Shown: piece by piece, positions 31,801 to 37,800 of the stretch
Position numbering within the stretch: position 1 is the stretch's first letter
Layout: every line of letters starts with the position of its first letter
Assembly (NCBI GenBank): GCA_965249735.1
Contig: CBDFMS010000026.1
Location: 372,001 to 436,000 of the forward strand
DNA from: JANQSS01 sp965249735
GTDB lineage: Bacteria > Bacteroidota > Bacteroidia > Chitinophagales > Saprospiraceae
DNA length: 64,000 nucleotides
Direction: 5' to 3'
Program-made: the position numbers and the translations under genes
Notes under the pieces: generated by a model
What the model saw: only the letters and a program-made list of their open reading frames with translations
The model's database searches: none
Told to the model about the DNA's origin: nothing

Positions 31801-34800
31801 GAATTGATACAATAACCTATAATGTTGAAGGGCAAGGAATTAGCTTCCCACATCTGTTCAATGTCGGTACCACGACCGTAGATGTTTTAGCCATAGATGA
31901 GCATGGAAATTCTTCAGCATGCTCCTACTCAGTTACTGTCCAGGATACGACAAGTCCCAACGCCACATGTCAAAACATCAATGTTTATCTGGATGAAAAT
32001 GGATCCGTATCACTGGATTCAAATGCAGTGAATAATGGTTCAACTGATAACTGTATCATCACTTCAGTATCGGTCAGTCCTAATTCATTCAATTGTGTCG
32101 ATACAGGAGCAAATTCAGTAACCATGACGGTCACTGATGTCAATGGTAATTCATCCATATGCAGTGCAACAGTTACTGTTCTTGATACGCTTAACCCGAC
32201 TCCTTTATGTAAAAACATCACAGTTTATCTGGATGAAAATGGTTCCGTAGCCCTGGATTCAAATGCAGTGGAAAACGGATCAAGTGACAACTGTACCATT
32301 GCTTCTGTATCAGTCAGCCCAAATTCATTCATTTGTGCTGACACAGGAGCAAACCTGGTGACCATGACGGTCACGGATGCCAATGGAAATTCAGCGAATT
32401 GCAGCGCGACAGTCACCGTTCTTGATACGCTTAATCCAACACCTGTATGTAAAAACATCACGGTCTTTCTGGATGAAAATGGTTCCGTATCACTGGACTC
32501 AAATGCAGTGGAAGACGGATCAAGTGATAACTGCGGCATCGCCTCCGTTTCGCTGAGTCCTAATTCATTCATTTGTGATGATGCAGGACCAAACGCAGTA
32601 ACCATGACGGTCACGGATGTAAATAACAATTCATCGATTTGCTCCGCTACAGTTACGGTGGTTGACACATTGAAGCCTACAGCGTCGAATCCAAATGACA
32701 TCATGATCCAGTGCTTTTCTGACGTGCCAGCTCCCGATCCGTCAGTTGTCGATGATGAAATGGACAATTGTCTGGCGGCAAATTTAACGGTGGCCTTTGT
32801 CTCTGATGATATCACATCTGTCACATGTAATGGCGATACGGTCACCATCACTCGAACATATTCTGTAACGGATCAGGCGAACAATAGTATTCTCGTTGTG
32901 CAAATGATTCACGTAAAAGATACCATTGCACCAACCGGTACGCCCCCGGATTCGGCATTTTATATGTGTGTAGCCGAAGTTCCGGCAGCTGACCCATCAG
33001 TCATTACAGATGAAACTGATAATTGCGATCCGGCACCTGTAGTCACGGTGGTCGATACTGATAACGGTGGTCAGGGCTGTGCAGGTGATCCACTTATCAT
33101 CACGCGGACGTTTACTATAACAGATTGCGCCGGACGAGCGCGAGATACGGTTCAAACCATCGTAGTCATGGATGAAGTCGCACCTGTGTTTACAGGAAAT
33201 TTACCTGCCGATACCATCATGAAAACAACAACAAATACGGATTGTCAACTCTATATTGATGGATACGACTTAAAATTACCTACAGTTTCAGATAGCTGTG
33301 ACTCAAATCCGCAGGTCACCATCACTTCCGATAATGTCAGCGTGAGCTTTTCGGGCGTCGGACCGTGGTCTGCGACCTTCCCGGTTGGAACTACCCTGGT
33401 GACTCAAACGGTAACCGATGATTGTGGTAATTCCAGTGACTATGAGTTTGTTGTCATAATCAATGACATGACTATACCGACTGCATACAATTGTCCACCT
33501 TCGGCGATTGATTTAGATGCCGTTTCTGTCGATCCCGGACAATGTCAGGGCACACATAGCTGGTTGAATCCGGGATTTTTCGATAATTGTGTGGTAATTA
33601 AGCTGGAACTCATCTTTACATCAGATTCGAATAATGTACCGGCTGGTCCTTTGCCGGCAGACAAAACTTACTACGGCGCAGGCGCCTTTGGTGGTCAGTT
33701 TGAAACAATCATCTTCCCGGTTGGTACGACCATCGTCAGCTTTGTCGCTACAGATAATAACGGCATGGTCAATGAAGCCTGCTTTATGAAAGTAGAAGTG
33801 ATTGACGACGAGTCTCCAAATCCGGTATGCCAGGACCTTACGCTATATCTCGATGAAAACGGATTAGCATCTATCGACTCCAATGCATTGGATAATGGCT
33901 CTTCGGATAATTGCGCGATGGGATCGATAAGTCTATCCCAAATGAATTTTGACTGCGATGATCTATCAGGCCCAGTAGTCGTAACGATGACCGTCACGGA
34001 TACAACCGGAAACGCTGATTCATGTATCGCAAATGTGACCGTTTTAGATACAATCAGGCCTGTGGCTTTGTGTCAAAATATAACCGTCATGCTAGATTCA
34101 AATGGTAATGCCAGCATCATACCTTCCATGCTGGACAGTGGGTCTTCGGACAATTGTACTGCTTCCGGTAATTTGACTTTATCAATAGACAAATCGACCT
34201 TTAATTGTACTGATATAGCCACCGGTGGTGAAGCAGTCAATCCGATAACTGATTTGTTCTTCAGCGAATATATCGAAGGTAGTGGTAATAATAAGTGCCT
34301 GGAAATATACAATGGTACCGATGCTCCTATTGATCTTTCCGGTTATTCCATCGAGAAATATGTCAATGGAGCAACATCGGGTATGATTATTAATTTGAGC
34401 GGCACATTGATGATTGGAGATGTGTATGTCGTATGCAACGGAAGTGCCGCAGCAGGTTTTCTTGCTCAGGCTGATGCCACTTCCGGCTCTGTCTCTCACA
34501 ATGGTGATGATGCCTACGCTCTATTCAAAGGAACAACGGCGATCGACATCTTTGGGAAAATCGGAGAAGATCCGGGTACTTCCTGGGATGCAGGTCCTAT
34601 TAGTACTGCAAATCAAACATTGGTTAGAAAGGCCACTGTTTATACAGGAAATATAGAAGATGCCGCCGGATTTCCTGCCTTAGGTACAGAATGGATAAGC
34701 TTTGCCCAAAACATGGCCACGGAACTAGGCAGCCACACGGTGACTTTGCCTCCTCCACCTACCGGAGATGGTGTCATCGTTACACTGACAGTGGAAGACG

Positions 34801-37800
34801 AATCCGGTAATATTGATATGTGTACAGCCGAAGTGCTGGTCCTTGATACAATCGCACCTATCGCAATATGCCAAAATCTAACAGTCTATCTCGATGAGAA
34901 TGGCAGCGTAGTTCTTGATTCAAATGCGCTTGATAATGGATCCAGCGATAACTGCGGCATTGCCTCGTTATCGGTAAATCCAAATTCTTTTACCTGCGTT
35001 GATACGGGTTCAAATTCAGTTACATTGACTGTGTTAGATGTGAATGGAAATTCTTCATCTTGCCTTGCAACTGTGACTGTTCTCGACACCATCAACCCAA
35101 CACCATCATGTCAAAACATTATCGTCTATCTGGATGAAAATGGTTCGGTATCCCTTGATTCAAATGCAGTGGAAAACGGATCGATGGACAACTGTGGCAT
35201 CGCCTCTGTTTCACTCAGTCCAAATGCATTCATGTGTGTTGATACGGGAGCAAATATGGCAACGATGACAGTCACCGATGTAAACGGTAATTCGTCGATA
35301 TGCAACGCGATGGTCACTGTCCTGGATACGCTTAATCCTACCCCATTGTGCAAAAACATCACCGTCTATCTGGATGAAAATGGGTCTGTCTCACTGGACT
35401 CAAATGCAGTGGAAAATGGATCAAGTGATAACTGTACGATTTCTTCTGTATCAGTCAGTCCAAATGCATTCATGTGTGCCGACACGGGAGCAAATTTGGT
35501 GACCATGACGGTCACTGATGTCAGCGGAAACCTATCGACATGCATCGCTACGGTAACTGTTATTGATACGCTTAATCCGACCGCCGTATGTAAAAACATC
35601 ACCGTCTATCTGGATGAAAATGGGACTGTCTCTCTGGACTCAAATGCGGTGGATAATGGATCAAGTGGTAACTGTACCATTGCTTCCATATCAATTAGCC
35701 CAAATTCATTCATTTGTGCCGACACGGGAGCTAATTTAGTGACCATGACAGTCACTGATGTAAATGGTAATTCATCTATTTGCAACGCAACAGTCACAGT
35801 CGTTGACACCCTTAATCCTACACCGTCGTGTAAAAACATCACGGTCTATCTGGATGAAAATGGGTCTGTCTCTCTGGACTCAAGTGCAGTGGAAAATGGA
35901 TCAAGTGATAATTGTTCCATTGCTTCTGTATCCGTCAGCCCAAATGCATTCATGTGTGTCGACACGGGAGCAAATTTAGTGACCATGACGGTCACCGATG
36001 TTAACGGAAACCTATCGACTTGCATGGCTACGGTAACTGTTCTTGATACGCTTAATCCGACTCCTTTATGTAAAAACATCACCGTCTTTTTGGATGAAAA
36101 TGGTTCCGTCTCCCTGGATTCAAATGCAGTGGAAAACGGATCGACTGACAACTGTGGTATCGCCTCTGTTTCGCTTAGTCCAAATTCATTCATTTGTGAT
36201 GATGCAGGACCAAACGCGGTAACGATGACTGTTACGGATGTAAATGGTAATTCATCCATCTGCGTGGCTACGGTCACGGTTGTTGACACGTTGAAACCTA
36301 CAGCTTCAAATCCTGATGACATAATGGTCCAATGCTTTTCTGACGTGCCCGGTCCTGATCCATCAGTTGTAGATGATGAAATGGACAATTGTCTGGCGGC
36401 CAATCTAACGGTGGCTTTTGTCTCTGATGACATTACAACTGCCACTTGTAATAGCGATTCGGTAACCATTATCCGAACATATTCTGTAGAAGACCAGGCT
36501 GGCAATAGTATTCTCGTCGTGCAAATGATTCACGTAAAAGATACCATTGGACCAATAGGTACTCCTCCGGATTCAGCATTTTACACATGTGTAACAGATG
36601 TTCCGGCAGCTGACCCATCAGTCATTACAGATGAAACTGATAATTGTGATCCTTCACCGGTTGTCACTGTTTTGGACACTGACAATGGCGGTCAGGGATG
36701 CTCCGGCGATCCACTTGTCATTGCCCGGACCTATACTCTAACAGATTGCGCAGGACAATCGACAGATATCGTTCAGATCATTGTAGTCGCGGATGATTCC
36801 ATTCCTGTATTTACAGGGAATTTACCTGCTGACACGATCAGGAAGCCAACGACAACCACAGATTGTCAGCTCTATCTCGATGCCTTTGATCTGATCTTGC
36901 CTACCGTATTTGATCATGAAGACCCCAACCCTGTGGTTACAATCTCTTCTGACAATGTCAGTGTGAGTTTCTCTGGACCCGGGCCCTGGTCTGCAACCTT
37001 TCCGGTTGGGATAACCACCGTGACACTGACGGTTACTGATGATTGCGGTAATTTTTCAACCTACGATTTTGTTGTCATCATCGAAGATTTGACTGTTCCG
37101 GCTATGACCAATTGTCCTTCCTGGGCTGTGGGTATGGATGCCATCCCTGCCGATTCAGGAACGACCCAGGGTACACACAACTGGATCAATCCCGGTTTTA
37201 ACGACAACTGTGGAGTTCAAATGTTTGAGATACGTTTCACTGCAGATTCAGTCGACACACCAAGTGGACCTCTACCTGCAGATAAAACCTATTATGGAGC
37301 GGGAGCCTTTGGTGGTCAAAATGAATCGATCGTATTCCCTGTAGGTACCACCATTGTCACTTTCATTGCCACCGACGTCAACGGAGGATCGAATGCTAAC
37401 TGCATCATGAAAGTCGAGGTAGTAGATGATGAGGATCCAAATGCAGTTTGTCAAGATATTATGGCATATCTGGATGAGAATGGCATGGTCACGATTGACT
37501 CCAATGCATTGGACAATGGATCTTACGACAATAATGGGATAGCTTCGTTCACTTTGTCGCAAACGGATTTTGATTGTAACGATCTATTTGCTCCTGTACC
37601 CGTGAGCATGATAGTTAATGATCTTTACGGGAACGCTGATACCTGCATAGCCAACGTGTCTGTTTTAGATACGATTCGACCAGAAATCACCGATTGTCCT
37701 TCTGATATCTTGTTCGTAAGTGATTCCGGATCTTGTGGAACGGCCATTACATGGTCAAGTCTTACGACGTCTGATAATTGCCCGGGTGAAATATTGACAC

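Noticed and set aside
26096..36505. Many antisense frames of about 78 codons repeated at 240-bp steps across the giant gene
   Set aside because: They are the reverse reading of the 80-residue repeat and share its period exactly. They have no signals of their own and break wherever the sense repeat is interrupted.
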